Source: Protonemura montana (taxonomy: Eukaryota > Arthropoda > Insecta > Plecoptera > Nemouridae). Taken from it: a stretch of 64,000 nt of DNA. The DNA is taken from assembly GCA_947568835.1 (NCBI GenBank), contig OX387605.1:2232001-2296000 (forward strand). The letters are read 5' to 3'. The notes beneath the pieces are model-generated. The model had not been told where the DNA came from. It did not search any database and saw nothing but the letters and a program-made list of their open reading frames with translations. How positions within the stretch are numbered: the stretch's first letter is position 1; the number at the start of each line of letters is the position of its first letter. The position numbers and the translations under genes are program-made. This document shows positions 32,261 to 42,731 of the stretch, piece after piece.

Positions 32261-35200
32261 TCACGTGAAGATCCACACACTAGAATTCGTGCCCTCGGAG
32301 GGTTCTGTCTGCATGTTGGCAGACTTGCTCTTCAGCGAGGGTTGGGTCCGGGGCGGGGGCGGGGGCGGCCAGACGTGTCCGACGATCCACGGCACGAAGT
32401 GGGAGACTCGCGTGTATAGAGCCGGGGCGCCAGATCCACACGCCTTGTTACCGAAGGAGGTAATTCCAATCACAACGTACATATCTTCTGTGCCTTTCAG
32501 CGAAACCATGATCGGACCACCGGAGTCGCCCTGCGGGAAAGAGAGGAACCAGACGTCATGACGGCCCCACAAGACTTTATCGGGAACCAGGATGCTTCAG
32601 GCTGGGGGGATGAAATGGCACGATGCCGAGAACCGGGACACACAAAGATGCAGACAAAGATCTGAATTCAACGTTCGGATAAAAATACATAAATAAACCC
32701 AAGATGCTGCAATGCTAAGGACAAAAGCGAAACACCTAAATATTCTCTTGAGCTGTGAAACCAGCAAGTTGTGGTAATCTCTGATATATTGGAATTTTAT
32801 TGACTAACAACGAGGTTAAACCCAGGCAACAGAAATGGTAAACAAAGATTGAAGTCACAGATTCTGTCTTGTGGTAAGCGAGTGTTTGTCAACAAATTGT
32901 CGTTGATTACCCGCCGGAAGTGCCCTGTGGCAGAGAAGAAACTTTGCTTGTAGCCAGGATAAGATCACTGTATGACAAGGATCCATGGGGGGAGTTCCTC
33001 GTCATTGTTTCCCGAGAGGGTTTGGTTCTGCGACAAGAATTTCACCTGGCAAGTGTCGTTGGCGCCCCCGGGATCTCCGGCACAAATGGTAGACTCGTCT
33101 ATGACGCCGTGCACCAGCTTCGTGCCGCTTTTTATGAGCGGTTGAAACGTATCGTTGCACTGCGCTGCTCGCTGCACCCTGAGTAGCACCTTGAGCAGGT
33201 CTTTGTTCATAGCAGGGTTCTCTGCAATGTGGTTGGAAAGAGTCTGCATAATCAAATAATATCCTCATCTGAATGTTGATAGCGCTCAGCACAAGAAGTA
33301 GTAGATTTGAGGCGACCCGCCCAAATTATTACATAAGCCATAGACACTCGTTCCTATTCGGTCTTAGATTATGTTCTATAATTGAACAGATTATTTTAAT
33401 GTGCTTTATCAATAGCTACTTCTCAAGCAATCTGTTTTCCGGGCCAAATCGCTATTAAACTGTGATTGTAAATGTGCTAATACCTGGAAATAAAACGTTA
33501 TTTTTAATATTATTATTAAATTATGTTATTTTTCATGCACTATTCCACCCAGTCATTTGGCCGGGAATAATGGATCTAAACTCAAGCAGTAAACTGTATG
33601 AACGCTTGGGGAAATCCGAGTGCAAAAGCCGTTTCGTAGTTGATAATGAAAGTTCAATAGGTCAGCAGCTAATATTGCAAAATCAGCGATAATAATATAT
33701 AAACAGCACAAACTGGGTAAATCCAAGTTTGAATCAAACGGGCTGGTTGTAAGTGCAAATCAATCATTTCGGTATGTGGACTAAAAAAATTATTTGGTTT
33801 GTTTGGGGCGGAGTTCAAACAGATTGAGAGTGAAAACCAGTCATTATCAAGGTTAGCTTCAAATTAGTTTGTAAATCGATTGCGGAACTCTAATGCTGGC
33901 ACTAAAACAGCGTTGTTTTGATTTATAACACCAATGATGGCCGATTTTTGGTGCCAACTTCAGACGGATGACATTTAAAAATGTTGCTCTCTCTCGGGTA
34001 TCTGGAATGGATCGCAATTTTGATCTCTTGTCAAATACTAGAATGTCTGACCGACCGGCGTTAGACAACAAGCAATAAGTGACCTCAATAAGACCCCATT
34101 AACTCGCCTACCAAAGTGTACACACATCTGAGCAGTCTGCAAGACGCCCACCTCCAAGCGGGTCAACATGTTTCAAATCATCTCTCCAGTCTGCTAGATA
34201 CCCAATCCATGGCATCATATTACACCCATCAGATTTTCACTCTCTAAAAACCAGCTCTATCATCTAAAGCTCATTGCGAACCGATTAGTTTGGCCAACCA
34301 CTTATTTGAACTAGTATCTACCAGAAAGAACTGCAATTAATTGATACACAGGTGCGGGTGCACCGACCCTGGCTTGTAAAATGTTCCTCTAAGACAGTGC
34401 CCATGAGGGCCCAATAATAATTGAAACTGATACAGCTCTCAATATATCTGTACGCCAGCATTCTTATGTAATAGTTTTTTAAGACAATAAAATTATCTAT
34501 CTATCTATCTCAAATAAAGTAATCGACAGTAAACCCACCCCAGTCTGTGACGCCCCATCCAGTGGCCGTGCACGCGAGGCCCGTGCTGACTCTCTGTGTT
34601 TGAAGACATGCTGGGTGAATTGCATGGTCAAAGGTGACTTTTAAGTCAAGCCGCAGTAGCGCGATGTCATTGTAGAGAGAAGGCGGCTTGTAATCGGGGT
34701 GGGCGATGCGCTCGACCACGCGGTAGCGGTTCGTGGGGTCGTCGACGTTCAGCTTGGTGCTCCCCAGTTGCACCCAGGAGGCGACGCTGTCGAACGAGTC
34801 ATGAACCCCTGACCTTTAGTTTGTCTCACGCAACATGAGAGCTTGCGCGCTGCGGGGGGACTGAGTTTAACCTGCGTATTATGTGCATAAGATCTGTGCA
34901 TGTTTATAATTGGTTGTGACGTTCAGCAATTTGAAAGGAATTTACGGCGCTTGGCTTGAAACTTGCCAGTCAACATTATTTTAATAAGCAGGTATAAATA
35001 TGATTAATTTTTACTGTCGCTTTTTGTGTTTGATGGTTTACAGTTCAGCAAAAAGTGATAAGTAACGCTACATTGTACCATACCAATTCTATGCACCTTA
35101 TTATGTAAAAATTCATAATTACAGCATGACATTCACTATTATGCCGCCTTACCTAATGACCAAACAGAAAACGCAGTCAGAAGGCAAATCTAGTTCTCGG

Positions 35201-37343
35201 ATTTGCTAACAAAATAAACGGTGTGAGAAAAAGAAAAGTTGGCAAGACAATAGAAAAGTGAGTGGCATTTGATACCTGCCGCGATTTTGCAGGCAGTGAC
35301 CAGCAGTGAGGACGTACTGGTCGCTGATCAGGGTTCCTCCACAGCTCCATATGATCTCCCCGTCCGTCTCGTTGAACCCGATGGCCGCCTGCAGACGAGG
35401 CATCAATCAGTTCTTCGGTAGTCATCAGTTGAGTACCGTGCTCAGCCCGTGCAAGCCTATGCAAGCCCGTGATAGCCTATGCAAGCCCATGCCGGCCCAT
35501 GCAAGCCCATGCCGGCCCATGCTAGCCCATGGTGGTCACTAGTCCTACCTACCATGTGAGGGAATTCAGAGTCGACGGCCCGTGCACCATTGGTGATCCG
35601 CGGGTCAATGAGGTTCTCGTCGAATTCAACATCAAGATTGCCGGCTGGAGAAGAGTTCAGGCTAGAACCAAGCAATGATCTCCCTAACTAATTTATACGT
35701 TTTTTGAATTGACGACGCAACGTTTGACAGCGGGTACATTTGAGATTGGTCTAATGGCGTTGGCGATGAACTTAGCCTAGTCTAGAAGGGTGGAGGTAAA
35801 ACCCGGTGGCGGCACGTAGCCTACTCATGTCAAAAAGCCTGTTGAATAGAACTGACCATTAGTATATTGGTCACCCATCCAATACATGACCCAGCGCAGT
35901 GTTGCTTAACAACGGTGATATTACGAGGACCGGTGCTGTTTAAAGCATGCAAGAACTTGTTTCTCATCGGCTTTCCATGGCTGTAGAGAGCTGGTCCACA
36001 GCTCTGACACTAAAGTGCTTCGTTAAACGGTTATCGTTTTCAAATTGTAACCTGGCTACTTATAACAGACGTCGCTTCACAACTTCGGTCGCCCTCCAGC
36101 CTGAACGCACGATACCCGTATTCGTTCACGAGATCTTAATATGAAAGTCGTGATAACTCGAGATAGATGTTGCGTGGGTGTTTTTTTTTTAATTCTAGGT
36201 TTCTAGTTATTCACAACTTAGAAGCTTTGCAACTTTGAGCAGCACAATCGTGCATCAGTACCGTCGTTAGAACTGGAAAAATGTCAGGAGATTGCATGAA
36301 ATCATATGAATATTACAATCACAATTTACCATGTCTCACTTCTAAAGAAAATGGAGCGCCATGCTATGCGTGAGGCTGGGAAAAAAGCACGCGTTTACCT
36401 GCGGCCAGCTCTGTTCAAGTGCTGGCTAACCTCTCCTTGGCCGTCAACTCGCAACGTTCGTAGCTGGCTCTTCAAACCTGAATACGTTTCGCACACTGTA
36501 AAAAAAGAACGTTTGCTTATCGAGCTGCATGGGTGCATCGCATAACACCTTATATTGAAATCCCACACACATGCCAGATCTGCCCTCAGGCGACTGCATA
36601 TTAATTTATTATAAATGAAGATGGGCAATTGTGAAACTAGGTCAGTGTTACGTTACTCTGGCCTTATCGAATGTTTGAAAGTACAACGTTTCAATTCGCA
36701 CTTGTAAATTCAATCTACATAGCAGCTGAGCCTGTCAAAGTTTGGGACCTTACTGCATTCACGCCTTACTTTCGACGCTCTTTGCCACAGCCTTTGTAGC
36801 GGTTGAGACCAATGGGTCCACCCCGTCCCGCTCGACGCAGCTCAGTTTTCCAGCCGTTTTCGGAGGATCTGTTTTCGGACAGCAAACCACCTTTTCCTTC
36901 AGAGAGAAGCAACATACGTCCCTGTAGAGTGGCTTTACGTTGTAACAAACCAAGCTAGTCCAGGCAGAAGAGCAGTCTGAGATCTTCTTGCACACCCCTG
37001 GCTTGCCGGCTATCAAACAATCACTGCCTAGAAGGACGGGGAAATAAACAACAATGTTTCACATATTGTTAATCAGCTTTATTCAGTCAAACGTTTCGAA
37101 TTCGAGCTTTCCAGCTGAGTCACCGAATATACACGATTTTCTGACAATAAATTAGGTACGGTATTGGTACACACACATTGTCCGATACTTATTATAAAAG
37201 AAGCCAGTAATTAAAGAGACATGCCGAACGCGGGCATTTTGTGCGAACTCACCTTCAGGTCGGGCAACGCAAGTGACATGTACAAAGAAATTGAAAAGTC
37301 CAAGGAGAACCAGAGACACCCTGATTGCAGTCATCGTGGCCAT
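32261..37343 (-). CDS. SP-E: clip-domain serine protease, Arg-activated
   Basis: About 415 aa on the minus strand. Exons in coding order: 37343-37253 (signal peptide, from ATMTAIRVSLVLLGLF), 37027-36770 (clip; eight Cys including an extra CC pair, 'VCCFSLKEKVVCCP'), 35644-35553 (activation site DPR|ITNG), 35388-35276 (His in 'LTAGHC'), 34786-34539 (Asp in 'YNDIALLRL'), 33221-33046 (176 nt as in the paralogues) and 32530-32261 (Ser in 'GDSGGPI'). The triad and Asp189 ('NDTCQ') are intact, so it should cut after Arg/Lys. The hinge lacks the Cys that the paralogues have before the activation site. The chain runs past the usual 'VWP' end into PPPPPPRTQ and about 30 more residues. Arg activation means a trypsin-like enzyme, possibly SP-A or SP-D, could process it; that is inference. 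Intron 3 has an 11-bp minisatellite next to its donor. Confidence 0.87.
34493..34511 (-). repeat. (GATA)n near SP-E donor
   Basis: About five GATA/TATC units, 27 nt into the SP-E intron after the Asp exon in gene orientation. Confidence 0.85.
35445..35535 (-). repeat. 11-bp minisatellite, SP-E intron 3
   Basis: About eight copies of CAAGCCCATGC (plus strand), starting about 20 nt after the donor that follows the activation-site exon. This intron position is the same one that carries the 10-bp array in SP-A. Confidence 0.85.
35868..35945 (-). mobile_element. 5S-rRNA-derived SINE head, isolated
   Basis: Minus strand reads CACCGGTCCTCGTAATATCA, GTTAAGCAACACTGCGCTGG and GTATTGGATGGGTGACCA: the head of the 5S SINE family without a body. 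It lies in SP-E intron 2. Confidence 0.75.
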
Positions 37344-37716
37344 GGACTGCAGACAAGTACTGGACCACACCGAACGAGCCACCAAATAAGACAACAGCAA
37401 CTCCAAGAGTTATCGCCAATTGCTGACCTTTGACGATTACATTCCCTGCATGGTGCGCAAAAACCTGCGCGCGTTGTTTATGTATCTTGTTTGCCTTGTT
37501 CGTCCTTCAACTGCATTAAAGATGCATCTTAGCGTCCCAAACGATGCCCGAATGAGACCCGAAGAGGCCCGAATCTGCACAATCTCACCTGAATAAAACA
37601 TCTTACTTCTTCACCGCAAAGGGATTTTAAACTGGCCGACCTCCACCCATGCTCGACTGACTGCATTCAAAATATTACTCTTGTGGTAAACATGATACGT
37701 TCCATTACAACACCGT

Positions 37717-40700
37717 CTATCTCGGCTTGGGCTTATGCCACCATTGTGGCCTCTTGGTCGGCTTCCTCGTCGAAGTCGCGGGTTCCTCGGCTTCGTTCTC
37801 AGCCTCGTTCTCGACCCCTGATAGAGGGACCACGTTGTCGACCTTCCCTGGCGCTTGACCGTTGCCCGCCCCTTGCCTATTGTCTAGTCCGAAGATGGAG
37901 TCCAGTTCTGACTGGTTTAGAGGTACTTCGGCGGGTTGCCCTCCTGTCGCGGGTTTCCCTCCTGTCGCGGGTTGCTCTCCTGTCTCGGTTTCGTTTTCCA
38001 GTTCCTCGTCTGGCTGTTCCTCTGCCGGCTGCTGGTCGATTGGTTGCTGGTCAACAGAGGGCTTTCCCAAGGGTTTGTTTCCATTAGGTTGCTGCCCATT
38101 GGGTGGTCGTTCAAAGGGTTGCTGACCATTGGGAGATTGTCCAAAGGGTTTTTGTTCTTTTGGCGGTGGATCACATGGTTGTTGCCCAATGGGCGGTTGA
38201 TGAAATGGTTTTCCAGGTGGCTGCTGACCATTGGGTGGCTGTCCAAAGGGCTGCTGTCCATTGGGAGGTCGTTCAAAGGGCTGCTGCCCATTCGGTGACT
38301 GCCCAAAGGGCTGCTGATCATTGGGTTGCTGACCATTCGGTGGCTGTCCAAAGGGCTGCTGCCCATTGGGTGACTGCCCAAAGGGCTGCTGCCCATTGGG
38401 TGGCCGTCCAAAGGGCTGCTGCCCATTAGGTGGCTGTCCAAAGGGCTGCTGCCCATTCGGTGACTGCTCAAAGGGTTGCTGCCCATTAGGTGACTGCCCA
38501 AAGGGCTGCTGCCCATTCGGTGGCTGTTCAAAGGGTTGCTGCCCATTAGGTGACTGCCCAAAGGGCTGCTGCCCATTCGGTGGCTGTCCAAAGGGCTGCT
38601 GCCCATTAGGTGGTCGTCCAAAGGGCTGCTGCCCATTGGGTGGTCGTCCAAAGGGCTGCTGCCCATTAGGTGGTCGTCCAAAGGGCTGCTGCCCATTAGG
38701 TGGCTGTCCAAAGGGCTGCTGCCCATTAGGTGGCTGCCCAAAGGGCTGCTGCCCATTAGGTGGCTGCCCATTCGGTGGCTGTCCAAAGGGTTTTTGTTCT
38801 TTTGGCGGTGGATCACATGGTTGTTGCCCAATGGGAGGTTGATGAAATGGTTTTCCAGGTGGCTTCTGTCCATTGGGTTGCTGTCCAAATGGTTTCTGTC
38901 CAAATGTTTGCTGTCCATTGGGTGGCTGATCAAATGGTTTTTGTCCTTGAGATCCCGGCGCTGAGGTGTGGTGAGGGTCTGGATAATGACCGAAGGGATG
39001 ATGCCCAAAATGTCCCTTATCAGGGTGATTGTGATGTCCGAATGACCCGCCAGGGTGATTGTGTTGCTCAAATTGTCCACCAGGGTGATTGTGGTGCTCA
39101 AATTGTCCACCAGGGTGATTGTGGTGCTCAAATTGTCCACCAGGGTGATTGTGGTGCTCAAATTGTCCACCAGGGTGATTCTGTTTCCCGTTATGTCCTG
39201 CAGACTGCCCATGGCCAGGATGGCTGTTTCCAGATTGCCCATTCGACCACGGCGCCGGCAGATAGTTGTCCTTCGGGGGCGCTCCTTGCTGGCCCGAGGC
39301 GTGCCCGAAGTGTTGAGACGGCTCGGGAGTGGCGACCTCAAAGTGCTTCGATTGCGCCATCTGCCGCCCCTCGCCGAAGGGCGGCCACTGAGGCGGCGCC
39401 ACTGGGAAATTCCTATTGTTGCCGAACGCCTGAGCATCGACGCAGCATACGATGGGACAGTTGTTGACGAACGAGCACATCTGCGGGTTCCTTTGCTGAC
39501 TCTTGATGGCGTTCAGGGCCGACGGGCACTGACGCACTGGCTTGCACACTCCCCGGACTCCGGACTGAATCTGACACATCTCTCCTGGATGGGACAAAGA
39601 GATCAATTACCAACCACACTTTTACCACACTTCAGTGCTACTTTTAGTTTTAGCACTGATACACGAGAAGCCGATTAGTTTCTATTGCAGATTTTAACAC
39701 GGGTAGGAGGTTCTAAGCGCACACAATGCAATTACTAAGACTTCCCGCCGTTTTGGCAGACCAACTGCCAAACTTTCTAAAAAGTGCAAGCTGATACCAT
39801 CATTCGACTGTTTTTGTGATCACTGCAACCCGATTACGCCCGTGAATGAAATTACATCTGTTTCGGTGAAATGTCCGCAATCGTGGGTCGGCCTTGGGTT
39901 AGCCTTCCAGTCGGTCGGTCAGGTAGGTGTTCGATCCTCGGGCTGGTCAAAGCGTTGCGACGCGAGCTTTGCGGACCTCTAAACCTTGATTGACTGTTAA
40001 TTGGTTGCGGTAGCTCGATTGCGAATCGACACATATTAGCCGGTTTGAATGTGGCACTGGGAAGTTGTTTAATTTTAATTTAAGATTAATCTATCTCATT
40101 CGACGATACCTTATTGCAATATTACCAATCTATTTACTTGCAAATGGTGTTATTGCCGAAGTCACCGGAGACTTTTGATGTGCTACGGATTGTGTCATAT
40201 TTATAACTCTTCAATAATACAAACGCAATAGATTAATCTGGGTTATCCGGTTCGGTCTCTCAGGCATTGCAAAGTGCAAGCAGTATTTTTGATGATCGAT
40301 CGCAAATGAAATTTTCTCAGGTACTACATACATATAAGTAGGCGGGTCATAATGCAATACCATCTGAAAGCATCACAGTATACGTTCACTTGACCATGCC
40401 TGGTATAACATGCATCCTATCTTTCCTATTTGACATGTTACATCACGTTTATTCAACACTAGCCAATTACCCACTTTCATGTGGGTTCAGTGACACTGCC
40501 AGAAGAAACAAACCCCTGAGTTGATGGTTTTTAGACTCATGTCTACTTGATTTATCCATAGTCTTTGATTTATCCTTAGCGCTAGTTTTAACAAAAACTA
40601 TTTTAAATGGGTTTTGAATGCTAAGTGAAGGACAACTAACTTTCCCGACGTTTTCGTCACATGTACTAGTTACTTCTTCAAGGGTTGAAGGACTGCTCTA

Positions 40701-41189
40701 ACCCTTGATAAAGCAACAGGTACAAGTTACGAAACGTGGGGAAATTTAGTTGTCCTTTACTTAGCATTCAAAACCCATTTTTTTTAAATAGTTTTTGTTA
40801 AAACCCCTGAGTGTATCAATGTTACCGTTTTCACGGCCCGGGTGCTTCATATAATGACATTTATTGTAAATCACTCTTTAAAACAAATCCCTCTTGGCAC
40901 GTCATTGATTTTACCACGAGCAGTTTAGAACGCTTAAAAACATGCGCATAGAGGAAGGTTTGCACTTTGTGACATTATTATACAGCAAAATGTCTTCGCA
41001 AGCATGCAACTCAATGTCGCTAGAGTCGGTAAAGTCACCGAAATCGCCCAGTCGGTGCATAAGATGCACCGACGCGGTAATCCACGCGGTAATCCGAGTC
41101 CAGAAGTCCTTATTACCTTCAAAGAGCTGGCCCTGCACGGCGACTAATCCCAAGACGACGCTCAAGATGATCTGCATTGTAGCCATCAT
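37717..41189 (-). CDS. Clip-L2: clip-only protein with Pro/Gln-Gly tail
   Basis: Two minus-strand exons, 41189-41117 (signal peptide, QIILSVVLGLVAVQG, phase 1; an in-frame ATG at 41204 is an alternative) and 39584-37717, give about 646 aa. The clip domain ('GEMCQIQSGVRGVCKPVRQC', 'QMCSFVNNCPIVCC') is followed without a splice site by His/Gly repeats (EHHNHPGGQF, 10 aa), about 30 units of NGQQPFGQPP, an acidic patch (DEELENETETGEQPATGG) and a basic C-terminus (KPTKRPQWWHKPKPR). No protease domain. The design is the same as Clip-L1, with unrelated tail repeats. Gln/Pro/Gly/His-rich tails occur in cuticle, silk and coagulum proteins, so cross-linking in clot or matrix is one possible role; this is inference. 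The 1.5-kb intron carries fold-back element FB1. Confidence 0.82.
38060..38935 (-). repeat. 30-bp coding repeat NGQQPFGQPP (Clip-L2)
   Basis: About 28 units with Q/R/E and P/S alternation (GQPP, GRPP, GQSP, EQPP). A longer block with 'PPGKPFHQPPIGQQ' and 'CDPPPKEQKPFGQ' occurs twice, showing larger duplications. Confidence 0.95.
39050..39180 (-). repeat. 30-bp coding repeat EHHNHPGGQF (Clip-L2)
   Basis: About 4.5 units, His/Gly-rich, directly before the Gln/Pro repeats in the protein. Confidence 0.93.
39585..40521. other. Clip-L2 intron, no further feature
   Basis: Intron sequence without recognisable exon or RNA gene; fold-back element FB1 follows. Confidence 0.5.
40522..40803. mobile_element. 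Fold-back element FB1, whole copy with 9-bp flanking repeat
   Basis: A near-perfect palindrome at 40585-40804: GTTTTAACAAAAACTATT at left, AATAGTTTTTGTTAAAAC at right, with CTTCAAGGGTT / AACCCTTGATAAAG at the centre. The left side continues to TGATGGTTTTTAGACTCATG as in other copies. CCCCTGAGT flanks both sides (40513-40521 and 40804-40812), suiting a target-site duplication. No ORF; MITE-like. Confidence 0.75.
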
Positions 41190-41204
41190 GTGGGCGACCA
41201 CCAC

Positions 41205-42186
41205 GGCTCTGCATCAAGGTGCTTTGCGGACGCTGTCAGAAGACGCACTGGCCGGGGATCTTGTTCGCCTTACGATAAAACTCAGCAACCGACGAAGAAC
41301 TGACCAACAGATCGTCGGTCTGCCTTGGAGGAGGGATCGAGCTTCTTGGCAACAAGTCTGCGAAGGTCCGGACAAGGAAGCCGCAATGCGGTCGGCGAGA
41401 TGTTCGTTCTGCCTGCGTACGTAACGGTGTGGAAATCCCGAAAAAAGGTGGGTTAGTCCGCGATGATCTGCATAAATAAATCGGTCTTTTATGATAAGTC
41501 GGCGTGGACTTTGGTGACACACGTTCTGGGTTTGGTATGGGAAATCGAATGAACCTGTTTACGATCGTCTGTTATCATGTTGCTATTTTGGTAGAAGAAA
41601 AATTAAAGAAGTGACATTATAGACGGGGAATGCAGTTGTTGCGACAGTGCAATTATTATTGCAAACCCGTTTCACGTCTCAAGGAAAGCGCGTATGTTAA
41701 GTATTATTTAGGACAAAGAGATGAAGGAGGAGCAGGGTGTCTCCCTCTAACAAGGCGACGAAGACCGCAACACTCGGTTTCAGTAAAAACCGGCGAGGGG
41801 AACAAAAAAGTAACGACACATTTTAAAATTTTCTTTTGCCGCCCACTCTATGTCTCGTATTAGAGAATTGAGAAGCTACACCTTCACTAAGAGCTCTTGG
41901 TTCGTTAGCTACTCTGCTCCACGCAAATTGAATGGTTTTTATTGCGAAAGCGGGCCATTAGAGCAGCATTGTAAAGTATGATTGTGAAAACAGCTGGAGC
42001 TAATGTCAAAAGTTGGGAAAAACTGAGATCTTAGTTTTTTATTTGCAATAAGATGTTCCAAAATTATAATGGCAGAAAGCTTTTAATAACCTTTACGGCA
42101 AACCATTCTCAATTGTTGGATAGATGAGATAAAGTCTTGTTGTGAAATAAGTCTTTTGAATTGTACGCGGGTGTTGATGGAGTAAA
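41205..42186. other. Intergenic, no gene seen
   Basis: Region between the divergent Clip-L2 and BLOC1S5-like genes, holding promoters for both. No convincing exon or repeat. Confidence 0.5.
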
Positions 42187-42204
42187 ATGGCTGCTGAAAG
42201 CTGA
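42187..42204 (+). promoter_or_regulatory. Short upstream ORF before BLOC1S5-like ORF
   Basis: ATG GCT GCT GAA AGC TGA: a five-codon uORF in good initiation context (AAAATGG), 50 nt before the next start. It would matter for reinitiation if the leader is unspliced; GTGAGTCC at 42215 could instead be a donor. Confidence 0.3.
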
Positions 42205-42253
42205 AAAAGAAGGCGTGAGTCCTTTGCATTCCTCGTGATATGTTTTCGTCAAT

Positions 42254-42718
42254 ATGTCAGCTGATGACTTTATCTGTGACATAGGGGATATTTGGACCAG
42301 ATTATTTGACCACCGACCTTTTTTGAGTGGTGAGATAAAATTCTTTCTTCAAGAATTTGAAAAAAAACGGTCTGATGGAGAAATAGTTAAATTACTTCAA
42401 ATATTTGAGAAAGCTATTGAAACACGCCACACTCAGATTGAGTGCGTAAAATTAGCCGCAGACACCCACTTGCCAACGCTGAATGCAAGTTTAGAGGTGA
42501 CTGTTTCTATGTGCAACAGAATTTTGGAAAAGGAAGAAGCCTATCGCTCCGATAATTCAATCGTTGCAAAACGGGAAATCAGGAAGGTGGAATGGGAAGC
42601 ATTCGTTGAGGACATGTCAAGAAAGTGCACGCAGGTCGACAAAACGTTTGAAGAGAAGGAAGCTGAGCTTGTAAAATTTTACTCGGATCTCGAGAAGAAG
42701 CTGCACCTTCGCGATTAG
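42254..42718 (+). CDS. BLOC1S5: BLOC-1 subunit 5 (Muted) homologue
   Basis: Intronless frame of 154 aa resembling Muted/BLOC1S5, a small coiled-coil subunit of BLOC-1, which sorts cargo to lysosome-related organelles. Seen here: an N-terminal 'DIWTRLFDHRPFLSGEIKFF' with 'FEKKRSDGEI', matching the conserved start of the family ('RLFDHRP'), then a long heptad-like helical body with many Glu/Lys/Leu and no membrane segment or signal peptide. Length is a little below the vertebrate protein. The stop is only 13 nt before the ATG of the TMEM199-like frame on the same strand, so the two are probably one dicistronic transcript. Homology was recognised by eye. Confidence 0.75.
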   Translation: MSADDFICDIGDIWTRLFDHRPFLSGEIKFFLQEFEKKRSDGEIVKLLQIFEKAIETRHTQIECVKLAADTHLPTLNASLEVTVSMCNRILEKEEAYRSDNSIVAKREIRKVEWEAFVEDMSRKCTQVDKTFEEKEAELVKFYSDLEKKLHLRD

Positions 42719-42731
42719 ATTTCAACCATCC

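Noticed and set aside
40911-41204. Clip-L2 first exon read through its donor as a 97-residue secreted protein
   Set aside because: The donor GAAG|GTAATA and phase match the paralogues; the read-through residues show no conserved pattern. Intron retention cannot be excluded.
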